DNA from: Alphaproteobacteria bacterium
GTDB taxonomy: Bacteria > Pseudomonadota > Alphaproteobacteria > Rickettsiales > SXRF01
Length of the DNA stretch: 38,789 nt
NCBI GenBank assembly: GCA_013288305.1
Contig: JABDCD010000009.1
Span: 1 to 38,789 of the forward strand
Direction: 5' to 3'
Positions 15,752-24,104 of the stretch are shown piece after piece. The position numbers and the translations under genes were made by a program. The notes below the pieces were generated by a model. The model was not told the DNA's origin. It saw only the letters and a program-made list of their open reading frames with translations, and did no database searches. Positions within the stretch are counted from its first letter, which is position 1, and every line of letters starts with the position of its first letter.

Positions 15752-16954
15752 ATGGCTTCTTATCATTATTCGGCAATCAACGACATGGGACGCACCATCC
15801 GCGGCGTGGTGGTGGCGGATAACGAGCTCGACCTCGAAGCGCGCTTGAAGCAGATAGGGCTCGACCTGATCTCCGCCAAAGAAGCCAGGGCGAAAAAATC
15901 ATCGGGGAGCAGCAGGATCAGCGTCAAGAACCTGATCGTGCTGTGTATGCACCTGGAGCAGCTCGACAAAGCCGGCGTGCCGCTGCACGACGCGCTGGCC
16001 GACGTGCGCGACTCCAGCGATTCGGCAAAATTGCGCGACGTGCTGACCGGCGTCTATGAATCGGTGAAAAACGGCAACATGCTGTCCAAGGCGCTGTCCG
16101 CTTACCCGCGGGTGTTCAACGACGTCTTCGTCGGGCTGGTCGCCGCCGGCGAGAAGACCGGCAATCTCTCCGCCTCCTTCGCGCACCTGAACGAGCATTT
16201 GAAATGGACGGCGGAAATCCGCCGCAAGATCAAGAAGGCCACCCGCTATCCTATGGTGCTGCTGGCGGTGATCGCGCTCGTTATCACCATCATGATGACA
16301 AAAGTAGTGCCCAAACTGGTCGATTTCATCACCTCCCAGGGATTTGACCTTCCCTGGCATACGCGGGCGCTGATCGCCGTCTCGTATGGTTTTGAGAATT
16401 ACTGGTACCTCATCCTGGGGATACCTGTGTTGATTATTACCGGGACGATCGTGATGTACCGCACCTCTCCCGCCTTCGCCTACAAGATGGATGCGTTCAC
16501 CCTGAAAGTTCCCCTGATCGGGCCGGTCGTCCGCAAGATCGACATGGCGCGCTTCACCCATTTCTTTTCGGTCATGTTCAACAGCGGCATCGACGTGCTC
16601 GATTCCCTGGAAGCGGCCAAAGGCGTCGTGCAGAACCGCGTACTCAAAGATTCCGTGGACCTGGTCAAAACCAACGTCACCGAGGGCAGTTCGCTGACTT
16701 CTTCCCTGCGCCTCTCCAACCAGTTTCCGACCCTGGTCATCCGCATGTTTAAAGTCGGCGAGGACAGCGGCAACATGGGGGAAGCGCTGGAAAACATCAA
16801 CTTTTTCTATAACCGCGAAGTCAACGACGGGGTGGACGCCATGGTCGGCGCCATTCAGCCGATATTGACCGTTATCATGGGCTTGTTGATTTTCTGGATT
16901 ATTGCGGCCATGTTCGGTCCGCTGTATGAATCATTCAGCAAGATGAAATTTTAG
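15752..16954 (+). CDS. PilC/GspF-type inner-membrane platform protein
   Basis: A 400-residue polytopic protein of the GspF/PilC family, which sits in the inner membrane and couples the ATPase to fibre assembly. It begins YHYSAINDMGRTIRGVVVADN, a typical family start. It has two repeated GspF cytoplasmic domains (about 60-185 and 255-380), each with a VGEKTGNL- or VGEDSGNMGEAL-type motif. Hydrophobic spans lie near 165-190, 210-235 and 370-395. A GGGAACAGG site precedes the ATG. It follows the ATPase after 9 bases and precedes the PilM-like fusion by 5 bases. Confidence 0.93.
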   Translation: MASYHYSAINDMGRTIRGVVVADNELDLEARLKQIGLDLISAKEARAKKSSGSSRISVKNLIVLCMHLEQLDKAGVPLHDALADVRDSSDSAKLRDVLTGVYESVKNGNMLSKALSAYPRVFNDVFVGLVAAGEKTGNLSASFAHLNEHLKWTAEIRRKIKKATRYPMVLLAVIALVITIMMTKVVPKLVDFITSQGFDLPWHTRALIAVSYGFENYWYLILGIPVLIITGTIVMYRTSPAFAYKMDAFTLKVPLIGPVVRKIDMARFTHFFSVMFNSGIDVLDSLEAAKGVVQNRVLKDSVDLVKTNVTEGSSLTSSLRLSNQFPTLVIRMFKVGEDSGNMGEALENINFFYNREVNDGVDAMVGAIQPILTVIMGLLIFWIIAAMFGPLYESFSKMKF

Positions 16955-16959
16955 AGCGA

Positions 16960-18672
16960 ATGAAACCTAATCTCCAGATAGCGAATCTCAAGGCGGCAAG
17001 TTTCAAAGTGCCGCGCTTTAAAATACCCTCCAAAGGGGAGCCCGCCGACGCCGCAGCCAAGCGCAAACCTGCCGGCAAGCTGCTTAAAGCCTCGCCCAGT
17101 TCGAAATTCGTGCTCTTCATCGGCGACGAGGGCGCCATCCTCGTCTATATCAAAGAGAATACGGTGCAAAGCCGCCAGTTCGTTTCCGACGGCGACGCCA
17201 ACAATTTGCAGGAATTAAAAACAAGCCTGGCGCAGGATACCAAGGCGCCCGTCCTGCTGGTGATAGACAGCATGGACCAATCCTACGTGCAGCAGACCCT
17301 GCCGCCGGTCAGCCCCCTTTCCATCAATAAACTGATCAAGCGCCGCCTCGACCGCGATTTCGGCGCCAACGACATCAAGGGGGCGATCGTGCTCGGGCGC
17401 GAGAAATCCGGCAGGAAAGACTGGAACTTCCTGATGGTAGCGCTCGAAAAAAGCCCGCAGCTTTCGATATGGATCGATTTCGTGTCGGAGCTGCCCAACC
17501 GTTTCCAGGGCATCTACCTGGTGTCGGTCGAAGCGGAGATGATCGTCAAAAACCTGGAGCGCGCCATGGGCGTGCCCAAGGAAGGCACCGGCTCGGAATG
17601 GAAATTCTTCGTCAGCCATAACAAGGTGGGGGGATTCCGCCAGGTCATCCTGCGCAACGGCCGCCTCATTTTCACGCGCATGGCACAGCCGATCGGCGAA
17701 TCCACCCCGGAAGTCATCGCCGGCAACATTGAGCAGGAAATGCTCAGTACCATCGAGTACATGCGCCGCCTCTCCTTTACTCCCCAGGCCGGTCTCGACA
17801 TCTACATCATCGCCTCGGCGGCCTTGAAGCCCCTCATCGACCCATCGAAATTCGAAGCCAGCGCCATGCATATACTGACGCCCTACGAGACGGCGCAGTA
17901 TCTGGGCATCGAAGGCGCGACGCAGCCCGCCGACCAGTTCGGCGACGTCATCCTGGCCGCCAGCATCGGCTGCAGCCGGAAACACGTGCTTACCCTCACC
18001 ACGCCGCAATCCCGGCAATTCGACAAGCTCTACCAGCTCATGCTCTATCAGCGCGCCGCAGCGGCGCTGGTCGGTCTTGGCATTATACTCTACGCCGGCA
18101 ACCTGACCTATGGTGTCTACGGCACGTTTGCAAAGAACGAAGAGCTGGAGCACACCCGGGCATCCCGCCAGAAAAGCCTGGAATCGTTGCGGGAAGAGAT
18201 CAAAAAATCCAACCTGGACGTCGAAAAAACCGGCGACCTGATCGATCTTTATCAGCAACTGCAGAAAGAAAAATTCACGCCGCTTCCCTTCATCTCCAAG
18301 ATAGGCGCGATCATCAAGCCGCCCATCGTAGTCAAAGCGGTCAGCTGGTCGGTGGAAGACAAGCCGGCGGGTCCCATTGCCAAGATGACCGCCGTTTTTA
18401 CGCTGGAATTTCCGGGTGTAGGCTCGCTGGATGCCTTCAAGGTCGTTTCCAAAAAGGTGCAGACCGACCTCAGGGAGGCGTTCAAGGGATATGACGTAGC
18501 CTATACCAAAGTGCCGCCTAAATTTTCGGAAAGCGAAAAGCTGGATATGACCTTCAATAACAATCAGCCCGCAGCGGAAGCGGGAGATAGCGGCCAGTCC
18601 GAAGTGGAATTGACCATCAAGGGAGACGTCATGGCGCCTTCCACCGCCTCGCAACCCACGCCGTCGCCATGA
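16960..18672 (+). CDS. GspL/PilM-PilN-like platform protein (actin-like domain, membrane span, periplasmic domain)
   Basis: A 570-residue protein with a basic N-terminal tail (1-45) and a soluble domain to about 355. Segments such as FVLFIGDEGAILVYIKEN, INKLIKRRLDRDFG and LDIYIIASAAL recall the actin-like fold of PilM/GspL. One membrane span is near 363-385 (ALVGLGIILYAGNLTYG). A coiled coil (about 395-430) and a periplasmic PilN-like domain (about 435-530) follow, with a Ser/Pro/Ala-rich end. Family assignment is by architecture and neighbours; primary similarity is weak. In type IV pilus systems PilM and PilN are usually separate, so this would be a fusion, as in GspL. It probably holds the ATPase at the membrane. 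Confidence 0.65.
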   Translation: MKPNLQIANLKAASFKVPRFKIPSKGEPADAAAKRKPAGKLLKASPSSKFVLFIGDEGAILVYIKENTVQSRQFVSDGDANNLQELKTSLAQDTKAPVLLVIDSMDQSYVQQTLPPVSPLSINKLIKRRLDRDFGANDIKGAIVLGREKSGRKDWNFLMVALEKSPQLSIWIDFVSELPNRFQGIYLVSVEAEMIVKNLERAMGVPKEGTGSEWKFFVSHNKVGGFRQVILRNGRLIFTRMAQPIGESTPEVIAGNIEQEMLSTIEYMRRLSFTPQAGLDIYIIASAALKPLIDPSKFEASAMHILTPYETAQYLGIEGATQPADQFGDVILAASIGCSRKHVLTLTTPQSRQFDKLYQLMLYQRAAAALVGLGIILYAGNLTYGVYGTFAKNEELEHTRASRQKSLESLREEIKKSNLDVEKTGDLIDLYQQLQKEKFTPLPFISKIGAIIKPPIVVKAVSWSVEDKPAGPIAKMTAVFTLEFPGVGSLDAFKVVSKKVQTDLREAFKGYDVAYTKVPPKFSESEKLDMTFNNNQPAAEAGDSGQSEVELTIKGDVMAPSTASQPTPSP

Positions 18673-18681
18673 GATGATCCC

Positions 18682-19344
18682 GTGAAATACCAGCAACTCA
18701 AAAAACGATTATTAGTGGAAAGCGGCGTTATCGCCTCGGTTCTCGTCGTGCTGGGCGGCGGGGCGTTTTTCCTCGGCAGCTTCAGCGACGATTATGAAAG
18801 GGAAAGTCAGACTCTGGAAAGCGGGGTGAACGGCATCGCCGCTTCCACCAATTCGTTGCGAAGCAAATACGACAAAATCCAAAAAAACGAGGCGTTATAC
18901 CAGGAAGTCCTGCAGCTCAAATCCGAGGACGGGCTTAACATCAACCAGCAGGTGGCGAAGAACCGCTTCAACCGGTTCAAGGATCAATATTACCTGAGCG
19001 ATTTGCATCTCAGCATGTCGCCCGTCACGGAAATGAAGGATGCCAACCACCGCCGCGACGCGTATATTGTCGTCTCCAGTGAAGTGAACGTCGATTTTGA
19101 AGCATTATCGGACGAATATGCCTATGGTCTGATGAATGCCATACAACGGGAATTGTCGGGAAGCAGCAGTATCAGCAAGATCACGCTGACGCGTCAGGGG
19201 GCAATCACGGAAGAAGCCCTGCGCGCCATCAGCGAGAACGGGAGCTATCCGCTGGTCAGAAGCGAGATGAAATTTATATGGTTTGGCATTAAACCGGTAG
19301 AATCCAACGATAGCAGCGCCAATGCGTCAAAAAACAAACAATAG
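18682..19344 (+). CDS. PilO/GspM-like bitopic membrane protein
   Basis: A 220-residue protein starting at GTG 10 bases after the previous gene. It has a short basic cytoplasmic tail, one membrane span (about 13-33, VIASVLVVLGGGAFFLG), a coiled coil (about 38-75) and a small alpha/beta periplasmic domain (about 100-205). This is the PilO/GspM layout. Position after the PilM-PilN-like gene supports a role in the same inner-membrane platform. I see no sequence signature strong enough to prove the family. Its 3' end overlaps the next gene by 23 bases. Confidence 0.6.
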   Translation: MKYQQLKKRLLVESGVIASVLVVLGGGAFFLGSFSDDYERESQTLESGVNGIAASTNSLRSKYDKIQKNEALYQEVLQLKSEDGLNINQQVAKNRFNRFKDQYYLSDLHLSMSPVTEMKDANHRRDAYIVVSSEVNVDFEALSDEYAYGLMNAIQRELSGSSSISKITLTRQGAITEEALRAISENGSYPLVRSEMKFIWFGIKPVESNDSSANASKNKQ

Positions 19345-20242
19345 TTCCCTGGCAAAAGACCGGTGCGCCTGTATCCTCGGGGTCATCACGGTGCTGTTTG
19401 GCGTGCAGGCGTTGGCGCAGCCGCTTCTGGCGCCGGACGGTTCCATGCCTGCCGAAGCCCCAACGGCGGCAGACAGCGAGGTATCGGTAGGTACGGTCGG
19501 GACCAAATCCAAAGACGCCTCGTCGCCGGAAGCATCCCCCCATGCGGCGGATGCCGCAACCTTAAAAAGCCTGTTTTTTACCCAGGAGGAAATGGCCGCC
19601 CTGCATCGCGCCATCGCCATCTATGGCAAATATGCGGTACGGCAGCATAACACCCACGAGGGGGAGGATTTTTTAAAGCAGCTGGAAGGAAAAGTAACGC
19701 TCGGCAGCACCGTCCATCCGAAAAAAAATTATACCTATCCGCAATTCTTCCTGGAATCGCTGGCCTATCATTCGCCTCATGATTGGATCGTCCAGCTTAA
19801 CCGGCAAAGGATTACGCCGCAGACGACGCCGACGGCATTGGGCAACATTCGCGTGCGTGAGATAGATAAGGACAAGGTATCGATCGAATGGAAACCCGAC
19901 GAGGCGGACATGGATAAAATCAACGCGCTGACGGATACCACGCCCGACGAAGGCATCGATATCGACCGCACCAACGGCATCATCATCTTTACGCTGTATG
20001 CCAACCAGACATTCTCCTCCTATGCCCTGCAGGTGCTGGAAGGCAAAGTGCAGCCGGTAACCGTTGCAAATGTCGCGCCGGGTGATGGCAATAAAATAAC
20101 CCGGCCGGTACCGGTAGTGGAAAAAGCGCCGCCGCCTGCGCCGTCAAAAGATCCTGCGCCTGCGCCGGCAGGTCCCCATGAGAGCGGCCTGGGCGGGCTG
20201 ATCGGCGCTTATAAAAACCTGGACCAGGAGAATACGCCGTGA
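19322..20242 (+). CDS. Exported PilP/GspC-like candidate, unknown
   Basis: A 306-residue protein with an N-terminal hydrophobic segment (about 16-34, ILGVITVLFGVQALAQ) that is either a signal peptide or an anchor. A central domain (about 85-250) includes YHSPHDWIVQLN and IRVREIDKDKVSIEWKP, a short beta-rich pattern of the kind seen in GspC/PilP homology regions. The tail is Pro/Ala-rich (about 260-290), followed by GLGGLIGAYKNL. It overlaps the PilO-like gene by 23 bases and the ABC ATPase by four (GTGA). A periplasmic link between platform and secretin is a reasonable guess; no secretin gene is in the window. Confidence 0.55.
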   Translation: MRQKTNNSSLAKDRCACILGVITVLFGVQALAQPLLAPDGSMPAEAPTAADSEVSVGTVGTKSKDASSPEASPHAADAATLKSLFFTQEEMAALHRAIAIYGKYAVRQHNTHEGEDFLKQLEGKVTLGSTVHPKKNYTYPQFFLESLAYHSPHDWIVQLNRQRITPQTTPTALGNIRVREIDKDKVSIEWKPDEADMDKINALTDTTPDEGIDIDRTNGIIIFTLYANQTFSSYALQVLEGKVQPVTVANVAPGDGNKITRPVPVVEKAPPPAPSKDPAPAPAGPHESGLGGLIGAYKNLDQENTP

Positions 20243-20994
20243 CAACGATCCCCTTATGCGTTGAAAACACATACAAAACCTATGATAACCGCCAGGTGCT
20301 GGAGGATATCGGCTTCGCGCTGGCGCCGGGCGAGATATTCGGGCTGATCGGCCTCAACGGCGCCGGTAAGACGACGCTGATAAAAATCCTGCTCGACCTC
20401 ATCGACGCCGACCGCGGCACCGCGCGGATTTTCGGCATCGACGCCACCAACCTGAAAGCGCGCCGGCATCTGTCCTACCTGCCGGAGAAATTTCAGCCGT
20501 CGCGCTATCTCAAGGGCATGGAATATCTCGACCTGGCGTTATCCTATTACGGCAAGAAGCTGGACGTGAAGCAAGCCAGGAATTACGCCGCCGCACTCGA
20601 CCTGGATCCCGGCGTTCTCGATGCCCGGGTCGGTTCCTATTCCAAGGGCATGGGACAGAAATTGGGGCTGCTGGGAGCGTTCCTGGTCGATGCAAAGCTG
20701 CTGCTGCTCGACGAGCCGATGAGCGGCCTCGACCCCAGCGCGCGCATCAAGCTCAAGGAGATGCTCATGAACTGCCGCGCGCAGGGAAAAACGATTTTCT
20801 TCAGCTCGCACATCCTCTCCGACCTCGACGACATCTGCGACCGCATCGGCGTCATCCACGAAGGGCGGCTGTTCTTCATCGGCACACCGTCCGCCTTCAA
20901 GGCGCATTACGACGAATCCTCGCTGGAAAAAGCCTTCCTGCGCTCCATCGAGGGGCCAAAAACCCCCGCCGCCCGCTACGTCCATGCCGGATAG
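20239..20994 (+). CDS. ABC transporter ATP-binding protein, coupled to the pilus-type platform operon
   Basis: A 251-residue ATPase of the CcmA/drug-export class. Walker A is GLNGAGKTT, the Q-loop lies at YLPEKFQPS, the signature reads YSKGMGQKLGLLGAFL, Walker B is LLLLDEPMSGLDP, and the H-loop is FFSSHIL. The start is GTG, overlapping the preceding gene by four bases, so it is translated with the platform genes. No permease gene follows: 28 bases later the tRNA-Phe island begins. The partner permease must be elsewhere, or the ATPase serves an unusual purpose. Confidence 0.88.
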   Translation: MTTIPLCVENTYKTYDNRQVLEDIGFALAPGEIFGLIGLNGAGKTTLIKILLDLIDADRGTARIFGIDATNLKARRHLSYLPEKFQPSRYLKGMEYLDLALSYYGKKLDVKQARNYAAALDLDPGVLDARVGSYSKGMGQKLGLLGAFLVDAKLLLLDEPMSGLDPSARIKLKEMLMNCRAQGKTIFFSSHILSDLDDICDRIGVIHEGRLFFIGTPSAFKAHYDESSLEKAFLRSIEGPKTPAARYVHAG

Positions 20995-21021
20995 CGGCAC
21001 CACGCGAAACCGAATGCAAAG

Positions 21022-21037
21022 TATGGTGCCGGAGCCG
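21022..21037 (+). other. Distal attachment site of the tRNA-Phe island
   Basis: TATGGTGCCGGAGCCG repeats the tRNA-Phe end TATGGTGCCCGGAGCCGG with one C missing and in the same orientation. It is 28 bases after the ABC ATPase stop. A 7-base inverted pair, GAATGCA (21012-21018) and TGCATTC (21053-21059), flanks it. Confidence 0.65.
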
Positions 21038-21098
21038 CTAACGAATAGGAGCTGCATTCATTTGTTAAACATAAAATTTTTCTCATTCGACTTTCAGA

Positions 21099-21120
21099 GA
21101 TACCCCCAAAGGTACCCCGT
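21099..21120 (+). other. Putative integrase arm-binding motif, left end
   Basis: GATACCCCCAAAGGTACCCC here corresponds to GATACCCCTAAAAGTACCCC at 25346-25365 in the same orientation. Such pairs inside both ends of an integrated element suggest arm-type sites for the integrase or its excision factor. This one ends at the methyltransferase stop codon. Confidence 0.5.
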
Positions 21121-21935
21121 CAGTCTCTATCTTGGGCTTTTGCCACCATTGATATTGGAGCAGCACTATAATCGCTACCACTCGTTCTTTTGTGTGGAGC
21201 ATAAACTTTTGCCGGTCGCTTTTTCCCACCATCCTGTGGCAATCGGTCGCCATGATCTCCGTTCCATAAAATACCAGGGCGGGGGATACGATAATAGTTG
21301 GATTCTGCCGCTGGATCAGAAACTGATTTCTCATAAACGCCACGTACAAAGCGACCCATAGCACCTTTTAGATATTCTTCTGAAAGCTCTATACACTGCC
21401 AATGACGTTTCAGGCGTTGGCAAACCTCGCCTGTAATGCAACTTCCGCCGAAGGGATCAATTACAATGTCGCCCGAATCAGTAAGCATACGAATGAAATA
21501 TTCAGGTAACTCAGCAGGAAATCTTGCTGGATGCACTGGCAAGTTGTTTTCCTGACAATAGCGGATGTAATAACTATTGCTTTCAGTGTGTGGAATGGCA
21601 ATCAAATTAGGCGGAATGGCTGCCCCATTATTTTGCCCAAATTTATTGCTAATATCATGGCCAGATGGTCGTCGCTTGGCTTTATAACCACTGGCTAACA
21701 GATTCATCATGCTTGGACTATAGGGTTGTAATACACGTCGATTGCTCGCTTTTGGCCAAGGTGTTTTTGATAACCACCATACAGTGTTAATGGCATCTTT
21801 CACGCGCACGCGTCGCACTGTCACCCACTCAGCGGGACTGGGCAACTTCGACGGGTTCCACCAATAAAATTCTTGTGCTAGATGGAACCCATATTCCTCG
21901 CACAGCATAATAAGCAACTTAAAATGATAAAGGCT
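21120..21935 (-). pseudogene. 5'-truncated beta-class DNA methyltransferase
   Basis: The product has segments characteristic of a site-specific DNA methyltransferase: QEFYWWNPSKLPSPAEWV, AINTVWWLSKTPWPK, SGHDISNKFGQNNGAAIPPNLI, PAELPEYFIRMLTD and the SAM-binding motif DPFGGSCITGEVCQRL near its C-terminus. In beta-class enzymes the catalytic SPPY/DPPY motif comes first, roughly 100 residues before this point; it is missing. The frame stays open to an ATG at 22040, but those extra codons (22040 to about 21936) are the antisense of the helicase gene, so the homology ends at about 21935. The gene has lost its 5' part and should be inactive as a methylase. The break coincides with the truncated 5' end of the helicase. 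Confidence 0.75.
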
Positions 21936-21963
21936 GCGGGTAATTGCGCCGCAAACGGAGATT

Positions 21964-24021
21964 ATGCTTGAAGTCAAAATTAATGGCACGCTCCCGGAAG
22001 ACAGAGCAGAACGCCGCAAAATTTTCGTCGATGCCGCCACGCAGGCGGCCTACCAGCTTTATCAGGACTATGAAGACCCTGACTCTAAAATCCGGCTGAT
22101 GGGCAAGCCCTTCATCGCCTATACGCGCGATACCGCCCATGCCAGATCGCTGCGCAGCTATTTCAGCGAGCAGATAGGAAAAGCCTTGGATGACGACCCA
22201 AGCATTTTGCAGAGAAAAAAATACGAGCATTTTGCGGAGGCGATTAGCGGCAAGGAATCGGATAAGATTCAAGACGCGGTTCTTGAACGGCTCAGGAGCG
22301 GTAAAACGTTAGGTGTGGGAAATGCGGAATTATGGCGGGAAGGCGCGGATATACCGGCAGTAAAGGTAGTCATTTCTAACCCGACCGCTTCCCGCGTAAA
22401 GAAGATCCAAACAGTGGGCCGCGGTGGGCGCATGATCCAAGATTTACCGAAAAATGACCCAAGGCAACATGCCTATGTGGTTAGCCTCTTTTTCCGGGTA
22501 AACGGCAAAATTGTCGGCAAGCCGGTGTTCTACCACCAACTGGTGGATGCCGCCGAGCTTGGGCAGTTGGTGAGTACTACTATCGACCTCGGCGGCACTA
22601 CGGGTGTGGGGGGAAACACAAGAGGCAGAAATGGAGGTGAAGATTTAGGTGGAGATATTGACATTGACGTGGAAGGAGGCAACGGCGGAAACGGAAATGA
22701 GCCTGTACGCCCCCCAAAAATTCCGGTTAAAAAACTGCCGCTGGTTATTTCGAGCAATATTGAGGATGTAAGAAGGATTGATGATGAAGTTGCTGGTGCG
22801 CTTTATCCAGAAAAAACGGATAAAAATTATCTGAGCAATAGTATTTTTTCAAAATTGATTGGAGAATATAAAACTATTGGTGACGTAGGGTCTACTCCAG
22901 CTTTCTCAGAAATATGGTCAAGGATAGAGGCTGCTTATCAAAAAGACCCTAATAATCCGGTAGTTGATGGACACAAGGTAAATTGCGGACTTTTCTCAAG
23001 TGATGGAAAAATAAATTTTTATGTACATAGCGATGAGCAAAATTGGTATAAGGCAAAACTGGGTAAGAAGTTAATTACCGTAATAGGTGATAAAAATAAT
23101 AATCCTGATGTACTGGGAAAAACAGAATTTGCAAGGTTAGTAGGAGGTGCTACTGGAAAAGTTGGTTACTTTACCCCTGCATTTGAGAATTTATGGTCAG
23201 AAATTGGGAATGCATGTTGTGAGAATCTCCAAGCCCCAGAAATTGAAGGACACAAAATTAAAGCGGGGTATTATAGAAATGGCAGGCATATTATTTTATG
23301 TGTGGATAAGATAGAAGAAGGCTGGGGCAGAAAATGCCTAGGAACGGAATTAAAAACTGAAAATTTATTGACGAAAAGACAATTTGCTGACCTTGTCGGT
23401 GGAGTGATAAGAGAAGGCTCAAAAGTTTCTTATACTAAAAATTTCGAAGCACTCTGGGCAAGCATAGAAAGTGCTTACGAGAAAGATCCCGATAATCCTA
23501 TCGTGGATGGATATAGGGTTAAATGTGCTTTTAAGAGAAGCGGTGGCCCGCATTCTCATTTGTATATTGATAAGAGCGAACAGGTCTGGGCAGAAAAAAA
23601 ATTGGGCACTGAAAAAGCCACTAAGGAACATAAAATAAAGAAAGATTTTGCCAAACTTATTGGCCAGTATAAATACATTGGAGGAGAAAAAAGAGAATAC
23701 ACTCCAGAATTTGAAGAATTATGGTCAAAAGCTCAGGCGGCCCATCAGAAAGATGCCAATAATCCCATTGTAGACGGGCATAAGGTTCATTGCAGAACTT
23801 ATAGGCCATATGCTTTTCGTATTCATCAGGATGAAGTTGATTGGGCAAAACAATGGATTGCCGAAAAAATAAAAGCGCGAAAGCAGGGCATAGAACCGGC
23901 GGAAGATGATGCGGAAGACGATAGGGCGCATCTCAAAAAACCCCGCCCAAACCAAAAAACAGACATTTCTCGCGGCAGCGCCCATATCGCCGACCGTTCC
24001 GGGCGCTCGCGCAAAAAATGA
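21964..24021 (+). CDS. Truncated SF2 helicase C-terminal half fused to four copies of an unknown ~88-residue domain
   Basis: A 685-residue frame. Residues 1-205 look like the second RecA domain of an SF2/ResIII-type helicase: MGKPFIAYTRDTAHARSL, VGNAELWREGADIPAVKVVI (motif V region) and QTVGRGGRM at 149-157 (motif VI, arginine finger). Walker A and the DEAD/DEAH box are absent, so the N-terminal half has been lost and it cannot be a complete helicase. A Gly/Asn/Asp-rich linker (206-250) leads to four tandem domains (about 291-383, 384-469, 470-558, 559-640) and a basic tail. An in-frame TAA at 21928 closes the frame upstream, and GGAG before the ATG at 21964 could allow expression. The lost half probably went with the 5' end of the adjoining methyltransferase in one rearrangement. 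Confidence 0.75.
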   Translation: MLEVKINGTLPEDRAERRKIFVDAATQAAYQLYQDYEDPDSKIRLMGKPFIAYTRDTAHARSLRSYFSEQIGKALDDDPSILQRKKYEHFAEAISGKESDKIQDAVLERLRSGKTLGVGNAELWREGADIPAVKVVISNPTASRVKKIQTVGRGGRMIQDLPKNDPRQHAYVVSLFFRVNGKIVGKPVFYHQLVDAAELGQLVSTTIDLGGTTGVGGNTRGRNGGEDLGGDIDIDVEGGNGGNGNEPVRPPKIPVKKLPLVISSNIEDVRRIDDEVAGALYPEKTDKNYLSNSIFSKLIGEYKTIGDVGSTPAFSEIWSRIEAAYQKDPNNPVVDGHKVNCGLFSSDGKINFYVHSDEQNWYKAKLGKKLITVIGDKNNNPDVLGKTEFARLVGGATGKVGYFTPAFENLWSEIGNACCENLQAPEIEGHKIKAGYYRNGRHIILCVDKIEEGWGRKCLGTELKTENLLTKRQFADLVGGVIREGSKVSYTKNFEALWASIESAYEKDPDNPIVDGYRVKCAFKRSGGPHSHLYIDKSEQVWAEKKLGTEKATKEHKIKKDFAKLIGQYKYIGGEKREYTPEFEELWSKAQAAHQKDANNPIVDGHKVHCRTYRPYAFRIHQDEVDWAKQWIAEKIKARKQGIEPAEDDAEDDRAHLKKPRPNQKTDISRGSAHIADRSGRSRKK
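22834..23880 (+). repeat. Four tandem coding repeats (~88 residues each)
   Basis: Copies start near 22834, 23114, 23371 and 23638. The shared pattern is F-x-x-L-[IV]-G-G, then [YF]T-x-x-F-x-x-LW-S-x-[IA], then A-x-x-K-D-x-[ND]-NP-[IV]-VDGH-[KR]-V-x-C, then an aromatic/Ile strand, then D-[KE]-x-E-x-x-W-x-x-K-x-LGTE. Copy 2 is the most diverged (ENLQAPEIEGHKI in place of the KDPNNP...VDGHKV segment). The DNA copies are not identical, so the array is old. I do not recognise the domain. Confidence 0.8.
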
Positions 24022-24023
24022 TG

Positions 24024-24040
24024 AAGGCTATCAAAGCCTT
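24024..24040 (+). terminator. Small hairpin after the helicase gene, weak terminator candidate
   Basis: AAGGCT-ATCAA-AGCCTT forms a perfect 6-base stem two bases after the stop codon. There is no strong T-run behind it (TTCGG follows), so termination is uncertain. The remaining ~60 bases to the convergent integrase gene hold nothing else that I can name. Confidence 0.3.
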
Positions 24041-24104
24041 TCGGAGTCAGCCTAGCCGCGCCCTCTAATATAGCGATTTTACTTACTGATTTTCAAGGTT
24101 TTAC

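Noticed and set aside
13832-15766. Long open frame (644 codons) antisense to the pilB-like gene
   Set aside because: The plus strand encodes an unmistakable assembly ATPase; the antisense product is His/Arg/Asp-rich with no domain.
18661-19344. Frameshift between the PilM-PilN-like and PilO-like genes
   Set aside because: Each has its own start, a clean membrane span and sensible length; the 10-base gap and GTG start fit normal operon packing.
20100-20190. Pro/Ala-rich repeat near the end of the PilP-like gene as an inserted element
   Set aside because: It is ordinary low-complexity linker coding sequence without unit structure or inverted partner.
21936-22040. Extension of the methyltransferase frame to the ATG at 22040
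   Set aside because: These codons are the reverse complement of the helicase gene, and the product there has no methyltransferase features.
22834-23880. Array as a CRISPR or DNA-level tandem repeat
   Set aside because: The repetition is at protein level; the DNA copies differ widely, the units are ~260 bases, and there are no short identical repeats with spacers.
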